Of a DNA stretch of 64,000 nucleotides, positions 1 to 9,567 are shown piece by piece. This stretch comes from Rheinheimera sp. MMS21-TC3 (GTDB lineage Bacteria > Pseudomonadota > Gammaproteobacteria > Enterobacterales > Alteromonadaceae). The notes beneath the pieces are model-generated. The model saw only the letters and a list, made by a program, of their open reading frames with translations, did no database searches and was not told the origin of the DNA. Where the stretch lies: NCBI RefSeq assembly GCF_032229285.1, contig NZ_CP135084.1:1860001-1924000 (forward strand). Direction: 5' to 3'. The number at the start of each line of letters is the position of its first letter. The stretch's first letter is position 1. The translations under genes and the position numbers were made by a program.

Positions 1-749
1 TTAAAAATAAGGATAAAGATATCTAGTACTTTATCCAGATTTAAAAACACTACAATTAACGCCATTATGATATAACCCAGCGCCATAAAGGGCACCACTA
101 TTTGGGTAAAAGAGGCAATACGCTTAATACCACCAAAAATAATAAAACCTAAAATCAGTAAAATAACAGCTAAAGCAATAAGTTTATGGCTGCCTACTTC
201 GCCAAAAGTAGTAATAACCATATCGCCATCACCAAATATTTGAGTTACAGCATTACCCACAGCATTTGCTTGCACACCAGGCAAGAAAATACCACAAGCA
301 ACAATAGCTGAGATCGCAAAAATAATACCTAACCAGCGCCAACCTAGGCAGCGTTCAAAATAGTAGGCTGGACCACCGCGGTATTCACCTTCTTCTTCTA
401 CTTTATATATTTGACCTAACGTAGATTCAACATAGGCCGTACTAGCACCAAGAAAAGCAACTACCCACATCCAAAAGATAGCGCCCGGGCCGCCAAAGCC
501 AATAGCAGCAGCAACACCAGCAATATTACCGACCCCTACTCTACCCGATAACGATACAGCTAAAGCTTGGAATGAAGAAATACCTTTAGCTGAGTCATTG
601 CCACTTAGCAGCAGCTTGCACATTTCTTTAAAATGACGGACTTGGCCAAAACGGGTCAAAATGGAGTAAAATAAACCAGCCCCTAAGCACAAGTAAATGA
701 GTGCTTCACTCCAAATTAGGTCATTTAAGACCGTAATAAACGCTTCCAT
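1..749 (-). CDS. Sodium:alanine/glycine symporter (AgcS family), C-terminus cut by window edge
   Basis: The reverse strand reads open from an ATG at 749 to the window edge, giving the first 249 residues of an inner-membrane symporter. It begins MEAFITVLNDLIW, and around residues 70-120 has the glycine-rich G-R-V-G-V-G-N-I-A-G and G-G-P-G-A-I-F-W-M-W segments typical of the alanine/glycine:cation symporter family. Several hydrophobic transmembrane stretches follow. Family members couple Na+ (sometimes H+) to uptake of small neutral amino acids; the exact substrate cannot be told. The stop codon and the last ~200 residues lie outside the window. It is divergent from the zapA pair. Confidence 0.9.
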   Translation of the reverse strand, partial: MEAFITVLNDLIWSEALIYLCLGAGLFYSILTRFGQVRHFKEMCKLLLSGNDSAKGISSFQALAVSLSGRVGVGNIAGVAAAIGFGGPGAIFWMWVVAFLGASTAYVESTLGQIYKVEEEGEYRGGPAYYFERCLGWRWLGIIFAISAIVACGIFLPGVQANAVGNAVTQIFGDGDMVITTFGEVGSHKLIALAVILLILGFIIFGGIKRIASFTQIVVPFMALGYIIMALIVVFLNLDKVLDIFILIF

Positions 750-956
750 TACTCTTCCTTTTACTATTGTTATTATTGAATTCTCACTGTTGGCAATCAC
801 TTTGACATCTCAATACAACGGCTGCAAGTTGCTTTAATAATAAATGCCAGTTAAATGCTGAAACATTAGCCAATCAGAGTGGTTTTGTTGGGTTTTTCTA
901 GCATCTTAATGCGATTTTGGCTATCTTCTGCGCTCCCAATCTTAGAAGGTAACACT

Positions 957-1169
957 ATGAACAGTTCATTACTCACCGAATTAGAAGCCGCAATTCAACG
1001 TTTGCTTCAAGACAACACCGAATTAAAATCATCATTAGCGTTGTTACAAGAACAATATGAGAACTTGCAATTAGATATCATGGAAAAAGACGAACAACAA
1101 CAGGCTATCACTACACGTTTAGAAACTTTATTAAAGTTAACCAACGATAGCAATGCGAATGCCGGCTAA
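957..1169 (+). CDS. TIGR02449-like small coiled-coil protein upstream of zapA
   Basis: A 70-residue protein that is almost entirely a charged heptad-type helix rich in Leu, Gln and Glu, so it should form a coiled coil. I placed the start at the ATG at 957, where AAGG lies a few bases upstream. The longer open frame from 879 adds a hydrophobic stretch unlike the rest. Small proteins of this type (TIGR02449, resembling ZapB/SlyX in form) are known next to zapA in gammaproteobacteria. Its 3' end overlaps the zapA start by 17 bases, so the two are probably co-translated. A division-related role is inferred from position only. Confidence 0.75.
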   Translation: MNSSLLTELEAAIQRLLQDNTELKSSLALLQEQYENLQLDIMEKDEQQQAITTRLETLLKLTNDSNANAG

Positions 1170-1437
1170 AAAATCTGTTAAAGTAAGCATTCATAATCGA
1201 GAATATACTATTAAAGTGCCGCAAGGGGCAGAAACTTTACTTGAAACCTTAGCGAGTAAATTAGATGAACAGTTAACTGAACTCGCTACAGAAGCCCCGC
1301 AATTTTCTCGTGATGAATTGTTAGTGTTAACGGCATTAAACAGCCTACAACGTGAAGATGAATTATTACAGCAGAAGCAGATTGAGCAACAGCAGCTTAA
1401 ACAGTTAGTTGCTATGCTGCAGCAACAAACCTTCTAA
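1153..1437 (+). CDS. zapA: Cell division protein ZapA
   Basis: A 94-residue protein with the ZapA layout: an N-terminal strand region containing V-K-V-S-I-x-N-R-E-Y-T-I-K-V (residues ~9-22) followed by a long C-terminal helix that dimerises as a coiled coil, ending in a glutamine-rich tail. ZapA binds FtsZ at midcell and bundles its filaments. Two in-frame ATGs (1153 and 1159) are possible starts; both overlap the end of the upstream coiled-coil gene. In many gammaproteobacteria the 6S RNA gene and fau follow zapA. Here only a terminator and the convergent ppsA follow. Confidence 0.9.
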   Translation: MRMPAKKSVKVSIHNREYTIKVPQGAETLLETLASKLDEQLTELATEAPQFSRDELLVLTALNSLQREDELLQQKQIEQQQLKQLVAMLQQQTF

Positions 1438-1444
1438 CCGCTAG

Positions 1445-1477
1445 CAAAAAATAAGCCCCGCTAATGCAGGGCTTATT
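1445..1477 (-). terminator. Intrinsic terminator of ppsA (possibly shared with zapA)
   Basis: A 9-bp perfect stem (AATAAGCCC at 1450-1458 with GGGCTTATT at 1469-1477) is followed on the minus strand by a run of T (the A run at 1445-1450). It lies 14 bases past the ppsA stop. The plus-strand side has only a short T run, so termination of zapA there would be weaker. Confidence 0.8.
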
Positions 1478-1491
1478 TAGATTTGGCTTTA

Positions 1492-3867
1492 CTATTTACC
1501 GTACTTCTCCGCTAAATATAACCAAGTTTCTAATACTGTATCTGGATTTAACGATACACTATCAATACCTTGCTGCATTAACCAAGCAGCAAAGTCTTCG
1601 TGATCTGAAGGTCCCTGACCACAAATACCAATATACTTACCTTTAGCTTTACAGGTTTTAATAGCCATCTCTAATAACTTATAAATAGCCGGATCTCGCT
1701 CATCAAATAAATGTGCGATTAAACCGCTGTCTCTATCTAAGCCTAAAGTTAACTGGGTTAAATCGTTTGAGCCTATAGAGAAACCATCAAAGTATTGTAA
1801 AAACTCTTCTGCTAATAACGCATTTGAAGGCAGTTCACACATCATAATAACGCGTAAGCCATTTTCACCACGCTTTAAACCATGCTCAGCTAATAAATCA
1901 ATAACTGCACTAGCTTCTTCTAAAGTACGAACGAAGGGGATCATCACTTCAACATTAGTAAAGCCCATCTCATTACGTACCCGCTTTAAAGCTTCAACTT
2001 CTAAAGCAAAGCAATCTCGGAATGATTCAGAAATATAACGGGCAGCACCACGGAAACCGATCATCGGGTTTTCTTCATGCGGCTCGTATTGACGACCTCC
2101 CACTAAGTTAGCGTATTCATTCGATTTAAAATCAGACATTCGTACTATGACTTTTTGTGGTGCAAAAGCACAAGCTAAGGTAGCAATACCTTCTGTTAGC
2201 TTGGCGATATAATATTCTACAGGGCTTTCATATCCCGCAATCATTTGGCTAATGGTGGCTTTTAGTTCATCTGTTTGGCTATCAAAATTAATTAACGCCT
2301 TTGGATGTACCCCTATCATACGGTTAATAATAAACTCTAACCGAGCCAAACCTACACCAGCATGCGGTAATTTAGCAAATGAAAAGGCACGCTCTGGATT
2401 GCCCACGTTCATCATAATTTTTAAATCTAAAGCTGGCATTTCATCAATACGACTACTAACCACTTTATGCTCAAGCTTGCCATCATAAATAAAGCCAGTA
2501 TCACCTTCAGCACAAGATACCGTTACGGCTTGGCCAGTTTTAATTTTAGTTGTAGCATCGCCACAACCAACAACAGCTGGAATGCCTAATTCACGGGCAA
2601 TAATAGCAGCATGACAAGTACGACCGCCCCGGTTAGTAACAATAGCAGAAGCTCGCTTCATGATAGGTTCCCAGTCTGGGTCTGTCATATCAGTTACTAA
2701 GACATCGCCAGGTTGGATCTGGTCCATTTGTTCAATGCCTTTTAGCACTTTTGCTACACCACTACCAATACGCTGACCAATGGCACGGCCCTCAACAAGA
2801 ACTGGCGCTGTGCCCTGTAATTGGAAACGCTCCATAGTATTGCTATCTTCACGGCTTTTTACCGTTTCAGGGCGTGCTTGTACTATATATAACTTGCCAT
2901 CATTACCGTCTTTTGCCCATTCAATATCCATAGGTCGGCCATAATGTTCTGCAATAATAACCGCTTGTTTGGCTAACTCTTCTACTTCAGCATCGGTCAG
3001 TGAAAACACATTACTGCGCTCTGCTGCAACATCAATTATTTGTACTTGCTTACCATGAGTTTGCTCGGCTGAATAAACCATTTCAATTTTTTTGCTGCCT
3101 ATACTGCGCTTAACAACAGCTGGGCGGCCTGCGGCTAAAGTTGGTTTATGGACATAAAACTCATCTGGATTAACCGCACCTTGCACGACCATTTCACCTA
3201 AACCATAAGAAGACGTTATAAAAACAACATCTTCAAAGCCAGATTCAGTATCTATAGAAAACATTACGCCTGATGAAGCCAGATCTGAGCGAACCATTTT
3301 TTGAACACCGGCTGATAATGCAACACCGCGATGGTCATAGCCTTGGTGTACTCGGTAAGATATAGCGCGGTCATTAAATAATGAAGCATATACATGTTTA
3401 ATCGCTACGATAACAGCATCATAACCGCGTACGTTTAAAAAGGTTTCTTGCTGACCTGCAAAAGAAGCATCTGGCATATCTTCAGCTGTTGCAGAAGAAC
3501 GCACAGCAAAAGAGACATCTTGGTTTAAGTCTGGATGTAATTGCTGATAAGCCTCGCGAATAGCTTGTTCTAGTTCAGGTTGAAAAGGAGTATCTATTAC
3601 CCATTGCCGTATTTGGGCTCCAGCTTTTGCTAAGGCATTGACATCATCAACGTCTAAACCATCTAGAACTTGATAAATACGTTCATTAACGCCACTTTGT
3701 TCAAGAAATTGATTAAAGGCTAAAGACGTCGTTGCAAAACCACCCGGCACCTCTACCCCTGCATTCGCAAGATTACTGATCATTTCACCCAGTGATGCAT
3801 TTTTGCCACCCACTCGGTTTACATCATGCATTCCAAGGTTTTCATACCAAATCACAAATTCTTGCAC
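1492..3867 (-). CDS. ppsA: Phosphoenolpyruvate synthase
   Basis: A 791-residue enzyme that makes PEP from pyruvate, ATP and water for gluconeogenesis. In order: N-terminal ATP-grasp domain ([13 protein letters not shown] near residues 17-29, R-S-S-A-T-A-E-D near 123), the central phosphohistidine domain ([17 protein letters not shown] near 414), and the C-terminal PEP/pyruvate TIM barrel with G-S-N-D-L-T-Q and a C-G-Q-G-P-S-D-H motif near the end. The length matches the family. The start is a GTG with GGAG seven bases upstream. It is divergent from ppsR, which is known to control this enzyme by phosphorylating the residue next to the catalytic His. Confidence 0.97.
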   Translation of the reverse strand: MQEFVIWYENLGMHDVNRVGGKNASLGEMISNLANAGVEVPGGFATTSLAFNQFLEQSGVNERIYQVLDGLDVDDVNALAKAGAQIRQWVIDTPFQPELEQAIREAYQQLHPDLNQDVSFAVRSSATAEDMPDASFAGQQETFLNVRGYDAVIVAIKHVYASLFNDRAISYRVHQGYDHRGVALSAGVQKMVRSDLASSGVMFSIDTESGFEDVVFITSSYGLGEMVVQGAVNPDEFYVHKPTLAAGRPAVVKRSIGSKKIEMVYSAEQTHGKQVQIIDVAAERSNVFSLTDAEVEELAKQAVIIAEHYGRPMDIEWAKDGNDGKLYIVQARPETVKSREDSNTMERFQLQGTAPVLVEGRAIGQRIGSGVAKVLKGIEQMDQIQPGDVLVTDMTDPDWEPIMKRASAIVTNRGGRTCHAAIIARELGIPAVVGCGDATTKIKTGQAVTVSCAEGDTGFIYDGKLEHKVVSSRIDEMPALDLKIMMNVGNPERAFSFAKLPHAGVGLARLEFIINRMIGVHPKALINFDSQTDELKATISQMIAGYESPVEYYIAKLTEGIATLACAFAPQKVIVRMSDFKSNEYANLVGGRQYEPHEENPMIGFRGAARYISESFRDCFALEVEALKRVRNEMGFTNVEVMIPFVRTLEEASAVIDLLAEHGLKRGENGLRVIMMCELPSNALLAEEFLQYFDGFSIGSNDLTQLTLGLDRDSGLIAHLFDERDPAIYKLLEMAIKTCKAKGKYIGICGQGPSDHEDFAAWLMQQGIDSVSLNPDTVLETWLYLAEKYGK

Positions 3868-4006
3868 AGTTCGTCTCCATTTTTATTCGTATGGCGTGTA
3901 AGCTTACCGTTAGCATTACATGGCAGCAATGATTTTACACTGGGCTAGCCCTTAATTAAAACCATAATTTTAAATGTAATTAAATAACAACAATTAGGAG
4001 TAATTT

Positions 4007-4816
4007 GTGCGCACAGCTTTTTATATTTCAGATGGTACAGCTATTACCGCAGAAGTGTTTGGTCACGCTTTACTTACTCTATTCCCTGCAGAATTTGAGC
4101 ATGTGACCATTCCGTTTGTTGAAACCATTGATATGGCCGAGCAAGTTAAACAACGAATAAACGATCGTTATAAAACTACAGGTTCCAAGCCATTAATTTT
4201 TCAAACCTTTGTCGATGAAAATTTACGCGCTATTATAAATAGCAGCGATGGTATTTGTTATGACTTTTTAAATTCATTTGTTGAGCCAATTCAACGTGAG
4301 TTAGGCATAGCGCCTGTACCTAAAACACATAGAACTCATAGTATACATGAAAAAACCTATGATTTTCGTATCGATGCCGTCAACTTTGCTTTGGCTAATG
4401 ACGATGGTGCCAATGTAAAAGATTATGACAAAGCCGATGTTATTTTGGTTGGAGTAAGTCGCTCTGGTAAAACCCCTACTAGCTTATATTTAGCCTTACA
4501 GTTTGGTATTAAAGCAGCAAACTACCCTTTCGTAGAAGAAGATATGGATCAGTTAAAACTGCCTGAAGCATTACAGCGCAATAAATCCAAACTATTTGGT
4601 TTAACCATTACACCAGAGCGATTAAGCCATATCCGAGAGCAACGTAAAGCCAATAGTCGCTATGCGTCATTGCGCCAATGCCAGTTAGAGTTAAATGAAG
4701 TCGAAAATTTATATAAACAACAACAGATCCCGTTTTTAAATTCGACCCATTTATCTATTGAAGAAATCTCAGCTAAAATCTTAGCGATAACCGGTTTAAA
4801 GCGACGTAAAATATAA
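4007..4816 (+). CDS. ppsR: PEP synthase regulatory kinase/pyrophosphorylase PpsR
   Basis: A 269-residue DUF299/PSRP-family protein. The nucleotide-binding P-loop is G-V-S-R-S-G-K-T at residues 149-156, and the N-terminus ([12 protein letters not shown]) matches the family. PpsR uses ADP to inactivate PEP synthase by threonine phosphorylation and reactivates it by Pi-dependent removal. The start is GTG with TAGGAG just upstream. Placement next to ppsA in divergent orientation is the usual gammaproteobacterial arrangement and supports the role. The 139-bp gap between the two genes should hold both promoters. Confidence 0.95.
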   Translation: MRTAFYISDGTAITAEVFGHALLTLFPAEFEHVTIPFVETIDMAEQVKQRINDRYKTTGSKPLIFQTFVDENLRAIINSSDGICYDFLNSFVEPIQRELGIAPVPKTHRTHSIHEKTYDFRIDAVNFALANDDGANVKDYDKADVILVGVSRSGKTPTSLYLALQFGIKAANYPFVEEDMDQLKLPEALQRNKSKLFGLTITPERLSHIREQRKANSRYASLRQCQLELNEVENLYKQQQIPFLNSTHLSIEEISAKILAITGLKRRKI

Positions 4817-4826
4817 TCTTGCTTTA

Positions 4827-4867
4827 AAGCTTTGCCGCCTAAAGTCAATAAATAGACAGCAAAGCTT
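4827..4867. terminator. Long-loop inverted repeat between convergent ppsR and DAHP synthase genes
   Basis: AAGCTTTGC (4827-4835) and GCAAAGCTT (4859-4867) form a perfect 9-bp stem with a 23-nt loop between two convergent genes. There is no clean T tract on either side, so a terminator role is only a guess from position. Confidence 0.3.
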
Positions 4868-4888
4868 AATCTTAGTTATAGAGTAAAC

Positions 4889-6238
4889 TTATTTGCGCGC
4901 AGTTCGAAAAGTGTCGGCAATTAAGAATGCTAATTCTAAAACTTGATCTGCATTTAATCGCGGATCACACTGAGTAAAGTAACGCTGACTCAAATCGCTT
5001 TCACTTAATCCGTAAGCACCGCCGGTACATTCAGTAACATTTTCACCAGTCATTTCTAAGTGGATCCCACCAGCATGGGTACCTTCAGCTTGATGGATAG
5101 CAAAAAAGTTACGAATTTCTGCTAAAATAGCTTCAAAATCACGAGTTTTATAATCATTGCTGGCTTTTACAGTATTGCCATGCATAGGATCTGAACTCCA
5201 AACCACTTTACGGCCTTCTTGCTTAACGCGACTCACTAAAGCGGGAAGTTTATCTGCTAAATTATCTGCACCCATCCGGCTAATTAAAGTTAAACGTCCT
5301 GCAGTGTTATTCGGGTTTAAATTATCAATTAAGCGTATTAGCTCATCTGGCTTAATGTTTGGGCCAATTTTTACCCCTACTGGATTATGAATACCGCGGA
5401 AAAACTCAATATGAGCATGATCTAATTGACGTGTTCTTTCACCAATCCATACCATATGGGCTGAACAGTCATACCAATCACCGGTTAGAGAGTCACGTCG
5501 AGTTAAAGCTTCTTCATAATTAAGCAATAAGGCTTCGTGTGAAGTAAATAACTGGGTTTCTCTAATTGAAGGCGAATTTTGGGCGCTAATTCCGCAAACT
5601 TCCATAAAGCGTAGCGACTCTTGCACCCGCTGCGCGACATCTTGATAACGTTCTTTTAACGGATTTGACTCAACAAAGCCAAGATTCCATTTACTCACTT
5701 GATGTAAATCAGCTAAGCCACCTTGAGCAAAAGCACGTAATAAATTCAATGTAGCAGCTGAATGGTGATAAGCCGTTGTTAAACGATTAGGATCTGGCTG
5801 GCGAGCAGCTTCAGTAAACTCAAAACTATTAACAATATCACCACGATAGCTAGGCAGTGACACACCGTTTATTGTTTCAAAGTCACTTGAACGAGGTTTA
5901 GCATATTGACCTGCCAATCGGGCCACTTTTACTACAGGCAAACTAGCAGCAAAAGTTAACACCACAGCCATTTGTAACAATACTTTAAAAGTGTCGCGAA
6001 TTTTGGGTGCATTAAAATCATTAAAGGTTTCTGCACAATCGCCGCCTTGTAATAGAAACCCTTGCCCTTCTGCAACTTGGCCGAGCTGCTTGTAAAGCTC
6101 ACGCGTCTCTTGCGCAAATACCAAGGGAGGATATTTATGTAAATTTTTCTCTACTGTTTTTAGCAGTTCCTGATCCTGATAACTAGGTTGTTGTTGGATC
6201 GGAAAACTGCGCCAACTTTGCGGCGTCCAAATACTCAC
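4889..6238 (-). CDS. Type II (plant-like) DAHP synthase
   Basis: A 449-residue class II 3-deoxy-D-arabino-heptulosonate-7-phosphate synthase, the first step of the shikimate pathway (PEP plus erythrose 4-phosphate). Family marks visible include W-x-P-x-S-W-R at the N-terminus, Q-G-G-D-C-A-E-T-F near residue 83, [13 protein letters not shown] near 105, W-x-x-D-P-M-H-G-N-T near 352, and G-G-I-H-L-E-M-T-G near 395. Class II enzymes are unrelated in sequence to E. coli AroF/G/H. The start is GTG, preceded by an AAGGA site. It stands as a single gene, convergent with ppsR and oriented like the downstream phosphatase gene. Confidence 0.93.
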   Translation of the reverse strand: MSIWTPQSWRSFPIQQQPSYQDQELLKTVEKNLHKYPPLVFAQETRELYKQLGQVAEGQGFLLQGGDCAETFNDFNAPKIRDTFKVLLQMAVVLTFAASLPVVKVARLAGQYAKPRSSDFETINGVSLPSYRGDIVNSFEFTEAARQPDPNRLTTAYHHSAATLNLLRAFAQGGLADLHQVSKWNLGFVESNPLKERYQDVAQRVQESLRFMEVCGISAQNSPSIRETQLFTSHEALLLNYEEALTRRDSLTGDWYDCSAHMVWIGERTRQLDHAHIEFFRGIHNPVGVKIGPNIKPDELIRLIDNLNPNNTAGRLTLISRMGADNLADKLPALVSRVKQEGRKVVWSSDPMHGNTVKASNDYKTRDFEAILAEIRNFFAIHQAEGTHAGGIHLEMTGENVTECTGGAYGLSESDLSQRYFTQCDPRLNADQVLELAFLIADTFRTARK

Positions 6239-6388
6239 TTTACTTTTCCTTACAGTTTATTTACTTAGAACGTTATAGACTTCTGGACGTAAATTCAATC
6301 CTAATGAGTGTCATGATTAGTATATTTTCGTTAAAAGCCTACACTTTTAAGTTAAACCACTCTTTTATAGGATAATTTAAACAAAAAA

Positions 6389-6862
6389 TTACAGATTTTG
6401 TTGCTCTAGATGCCGGCTAAGCCCATCACAGCCTGCCTCAATCATTTGTAAAACCAGCTCAAAACCACGCGCACCTCCATAGTAAGGATCAGGCACTTCT
6501 TGCAGACTAGAAAAGCTAGGGTGGTACTGCATAAATAGCTGTAGTTTATGTTTATACTGAGGTGGACACCTCCTGTTAAGCACTTGATAATTATCCTGAT
6601 CCATTGCCAATATTAAATCAAAATACTTAAAATCTTCATCTTTTACTGGCCGAGCATGGATCTGGGCAAAATCATAGCCCTGCTTAGTGCCTTCACGAAT
6701 ACTTCTACTGTCAGGTTTTTCACCGCGATCTGAGGCATGAGTGCCCGCTGAGTCAATTTCAATGTTAAGTCCAATTAACTTTGCTTTATGTCGCATTACA
6801 GCATGTGCTGTCGGTGAACGACAAATATTCCCTAAACATACAAAAAGCAGTTTATTAGACAT
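6389..6862 (-). CDS. Low-molecular-weight protein-tyrosine-phosphatase family protein
   Basis: A 157-residue cytoplasmic phosphatase of the arsenate-reductase fold. The catalytic P-loop C-L-G-N-I-C-R-S (CX5R, Cys9 to Arg15) sits at the N-terminus, and the conserved acid is in the D-P-Y-Y-G-G segment near residue 124. I start at the ATG at 6862, which has GGAGA a few bases upstream and places the P-loop at the usual distance; an upstream in-frame start adds nine residues. Substrates are unknown. No tyrosine kinase or exopolysaccharide gene lies beside it, so a capsule role is not supported by context. Confidence 0.88.
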   Translation of the reverse strand: MSNKLLFVCLGNICRSPTAHAVMRHKAKLIGLNIEIDSAGTHASDRGEKPDSRSIREGTKQGYDFAQIHARPVKDEDFKYFDLILAMDQDNYQVLNRRCPPQYKHKLQLFMQYHPSFSSLQEVPDPYYGGARGFELVLQMIEAGCDGLSRHLEQQNL

Positions 6863-7001
6863 AACATCTCCATTTGAATTTAATACCACTGGCTAAATTA
6901 GACAATAAGTTAAGTGGTTGCATTTCAATAATCTAAAGTACAGTATAAGAAATAAATAAGCATCAAGCACCTCATCTTTTGTAGTATGTAGGAGTGAATT
7001 T

Positions 7002-7697
7002 ATGGATAAGTTTAATAAGCTTATAGTTATTTCAGAGCAAGATTCTGTACATAATATTACACTGTTAGCCAAATCAATCAGTATTAATGCGCAACAAGTA
7101 ACTAAAGCAGTTGCATTAAGTAGTAATATAATTAAACCTGGTGTGCTATTAGCTTATCCTTATATCAATACTGATATTAAAAATAATGGCGTCTCTACTG
7201 AGCTAGAATACTTATTAAATAAGGTTCCTGTATTTTTATATCAAGCAGAAAGAGCGGTTGTTAATATTCCACAAGCAATATATGCCGGCATTAGAGGTGT
7301 AATTTTTCGTGATGAACAATTAGACCGAGTTATGACAGCAATCAACACTATGATGACCGGACAGCTTTATTATCCGCGTAAAGTCATGTCAGAGCTAATA
7401 GATAGTCTAATTCAAGAAAGGCAGGCTAAAAAGCAACAAGTAGTTTTAATTCCTAATACTAACCTTTTAACCAAACAAGAAAACCGTATTATAAAGTTAG
7501 TAGCCGAAGGGGCACGAAATAAAGAAATTGCCGATACGTTGAATATTAGTGCTCATACCGTAAAAGCCCATTTATCCTCTATATTTAGGAAAACTAAAGT
7601 TCGTAATAGAGTTGAATTGCTGCGCTGTATGCAATGGCCTAATATACTAGAAGCTCAGCCAATCTGTCAGCCTAAACATCTAAACAATATAAACTAA
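7002..7697 (+). CDS. LuxR-family transcriptional regulator, CsgD/VpsT-like
   Basis: A 231-residue regulator with an N-terminal receiver-like domain and a C-terminal LuxR helix-turn-helix (residues ~155-215, including L-T-x-Q-E-N-R-I-I-K-L-V-A-E-G and N-I-S-A-H-T-V-K-A-H-L). Where a receiver carries its phospho-accepting Asp, the strand reads V-L-L-A-Y-P (48-53), so it looks non-phosphorylatable. Q-L-Y-Y-P-R at 121-126 falls where VpsT has its c-di-GMP-binding W[FLM][TSR]R motif and CsgD has a variant. ATG 7002 has an AGGAG site. It is nine bases from moxR, so it probably belongs to that operon and may regulate it. Ligand binding is inference. Confidence 0.85.
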   Translation: MDKFNKLIVISEQDSVHNITLLAKSISINAQQVTKAVALSSNIIKPGVLLAYPYINTDIKNNGVSTELEYLLNKVPVFLYQAERAVVNIPQAIYAGIRGVIFRDEQLDRVMTAINTMMTGQLYYPRKVMSELIDSLIQERQAKKQQVVLIPNTNLLTKQENRIIKLVAEGARNKEIADTLNISAHTVKAHLSSIFRKTKVRNRVELLRCMQWPNILEAQPICQPKHLNNIN

Positions 7698-7706
7698 GGA
7701 TTACCA

Positions 7707-8612
7707 GTGTTAATAGCGTTACACAAGGTTGAACAAAACTTAAATCAAGTTATTTTAGGTAAACCGCAACAAATCCGCCTTGCTTTATGCTGCTTATTAG
7801 CTGAAGGCCACTTATTGTTAGAAGACCTACCTGGGATGGGTAAAACCACCCTAGCCCACGCCTTAGCTAATAGCTTAAGCTTAACTTATAGGCGGGTGCA
7901 GTTTACCAGTGACTTATTACCTGCAGATTTAACTGGCATCAATATTTACGATGCTCGGTCACAAGAATTCAGATTCCAACCTGGCCCCGTATTTAGTCAA
8001 GTGTTATTGGCGGATGAAATAAACCGAGCTAGCGCCAAAACTCAGAGTGCCCTGCTTGAGGCTATGGAAGAAAAACAAGTATCTATTGACGGTGAAACCA
8101 GAGCTTTGCCGCAGCCATTTTTTGTTATTGCCACCCAAAACCCCTTGTTCCATGCCGGTACTTCAGCTTTACCTGAGTCACAACTAGATCGTTTTATGTT
8201 TCGCATATCGCTTGGCTTTCCAGATCATGCTTCTGAACATCAATTGTTAAAGCAAGAAACAACGGCACCTTTAACAAAGCTGGTTGAACAGTTGACGGTT
8301 GAGCAAGTACGGCAACTACAACGGCAAGTTAGCCAAGTAACAGCCGCAAATGTGCTAATTGATTATTTATTAGCATTAGTTACGGCCAGTCGTCAGCGTA
8401 CTGATTTACATCCATTATCACCACGGGCCTCTAAAGCTATTTTAAGAGCCGCTAAAGCTTACGCGTTTATTAATGGCCGCGACTATGTAAGCGCTGAAGA
8501 TGTTCAGCAAGTCTTTCCTTATATAGCTGAGCATAGATTAAACCCCCGCTCTGATGCGCGAGAATTAATCTTTAGCCAACAGCTATTACAGCAAACACCA
8601 TGCTTAATTTAA
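7707..8612 (+). CDS. MoxR-family AAA+ ATPase
   Basis: A 301-residue AAA_3 ATPase. Walker A is L-P-G-M-G-K-T-T (41-48), Walker B is V-L-L-A-D-E-I-N (99-106), followed by the MoxR signature R-A-S-A-K-T-Q-S-A-L-L-E-A-M-E-E, sensor region A-T-Q-N-P, and a C-terminal lid with S-P-R-A-S. MoxR proteins act as chaperones in assembly or activation of partner complexes and are usually encoded with DUF58 and transglutaminase genes, as here. The start is GTG with AAGGA just upstream, nine bases after the regulator stop. The partner in this organism is not known. Confidence 0.93.
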   Translation: MLIALHKVEQNLNQVILGKPQQIRLALCCLLAEGHLLLEDLPGMGKTTLAHALANSLSLTYRRVQFTSDLLPADLTGINIYDARSQEFRFQPGPVFSQVLLADEINRASAKTQSALLEAMEEKQVSIDGETRALPQPFFVIATQNPLFHAGTSALPESQLDRFMFRISLGFPDHASEHQLLKQETTAPLTKLVEQLTVEQVRQLQRQVSQVTAANVLIDYLLALVTASRQRTDLHPLSPRASKAILRAAKAYAFINGRDYVSAEDVQQVFPYIAEHRLNPRSDARELIFSQQLLQQTPCLI

Positions 8613-8616
8613 TGCT

Positions 8617-9561
8617 ATGTTAAATTTAAAACGGCGCTTATATCCACATTATTGGACATGGTTAAGTAAATGGTTAGATAAGCGGCAACCAGCAGCGGCT
8701 AAGATTACACTTAGTCAGCGCATTATTTTTATTCTACCTACACGTTATGGTCTATGGTTTGGCTTACTTTGTGTATTGTTATATTTGTTGGGCACTAATT
8801 ACCAGAACAACTTAATTTTATTAGTTTGCTATTTACTATTGAGCATCTGGTTAGTCAGCATAGTGCTGACATTTGCTAACTTAAATGGTTTAACTCTAAG
8901 TTGTAGTAATACAAGTGAAGGTTTTGCTAATAAACCTGTGGCTATTAATATCAACACTAAAGCCTCTACACCGCGTTATATGCTGCAATTTAGATTTGTT
9001 AATCAAAGCCATACTGTGCAAAAGGATACTCTAGACTCAGCTATAAGCTTAACAATAAATAATAAAGAGCGTGGTTGCTTTTTATTGCCCAGATTAAAAA
9101 TAAGTAGCTGTTACCCCTTTGGTTTGTGGCGCAGCTGGAGTTATGTTGCCTTACAACAGCAGTATTGGGTGTACCCAACTCCAATTAAAATTAAAGATAA
9201 TTCTGTTGGCCACAATACAACGAATCAACCTAACATTGATAGCGAAATTAGTCAGGATTTACGCCAATATCAAGCCGGCGATAGTTTAAATCAGATCCTA
9301 TGGAAGCGTTTAGCTAAAGATAGCACTAAACCTATAGTGAGATTACGTCAGCCAATCCAGCAATATGATCCTAGTTGGGTAATTATTGCCGACTTAACCG
9401 GACCAGCACTAGAGCAAGCTCTTAGCCAAGGTTGTCAAAAGCTAATAGACTTAGAAGCTAGTCAGCAATTATATGGTTTACAATCAGCGCGGCAAACTTT
9501 TGGTCCCGACCAAGGCACCTTACATTTGCAGCGTTGCTTACAACATTTGGCAGAGTATTAA
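8617..9561 (+). CDS. DUF58 domain protein, membrane anchored
   Basis: A 314-residue protein with two transmembrane segments near the N-terminus (around residues 46-64 and 66-88) and a C-terminal DUF58 domain containing D-L-R-Q-Y-Q-A-G-D near 212-220, then W-K-R-L-A. DUF58 proteins resemble a von Willebrand A fold and are habitual partners of MoxR ATPases. The ATG at 8617 is four bases after the moxR stop and has no clear Shine-Dalgarno site, which suggests translational coupling. Function in this family is poorly defined; a membrane-bound substrate of the MoxR protein is the usual inference. Confidence 0.9.
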   Translation: MLNLKRRLYPHYWTWLSKWLDKRQPAAAKITLSQRIIFILPTRYGLWFGLLCVLLYLLGTNYQNNLILLVCYLLLSIWLVSIVLTFANLNGLTLSCSNTSEGFANKPVAININTKASTPRYMLQFRFVNQSHTVQKDTLDSAISLTINNKERGCFLLPRLKISSCYPFGLWRSWSYVALQQQYWVYPTPIKIKDNSVGHNTTNQPNIDSEISQDLRQYQAGDSLNQILWKRLAKDSTKPIVRLRQPIQQYDPSWVIIADLTGPALEQALSQGCQKLIDLEASQQLYGLQSARQTFGPDQGTLHLQRCLQHLAEY

Positions 9562-9567
9562 TTAGCT

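Noticed and set aside
879..956. Upstream extension of the small coiled-coil gene before zapA
   Set aside because: The added residues are hydrophobic and unlike the coiled coil, while the ATG at 957 has a suitable ribosome site.
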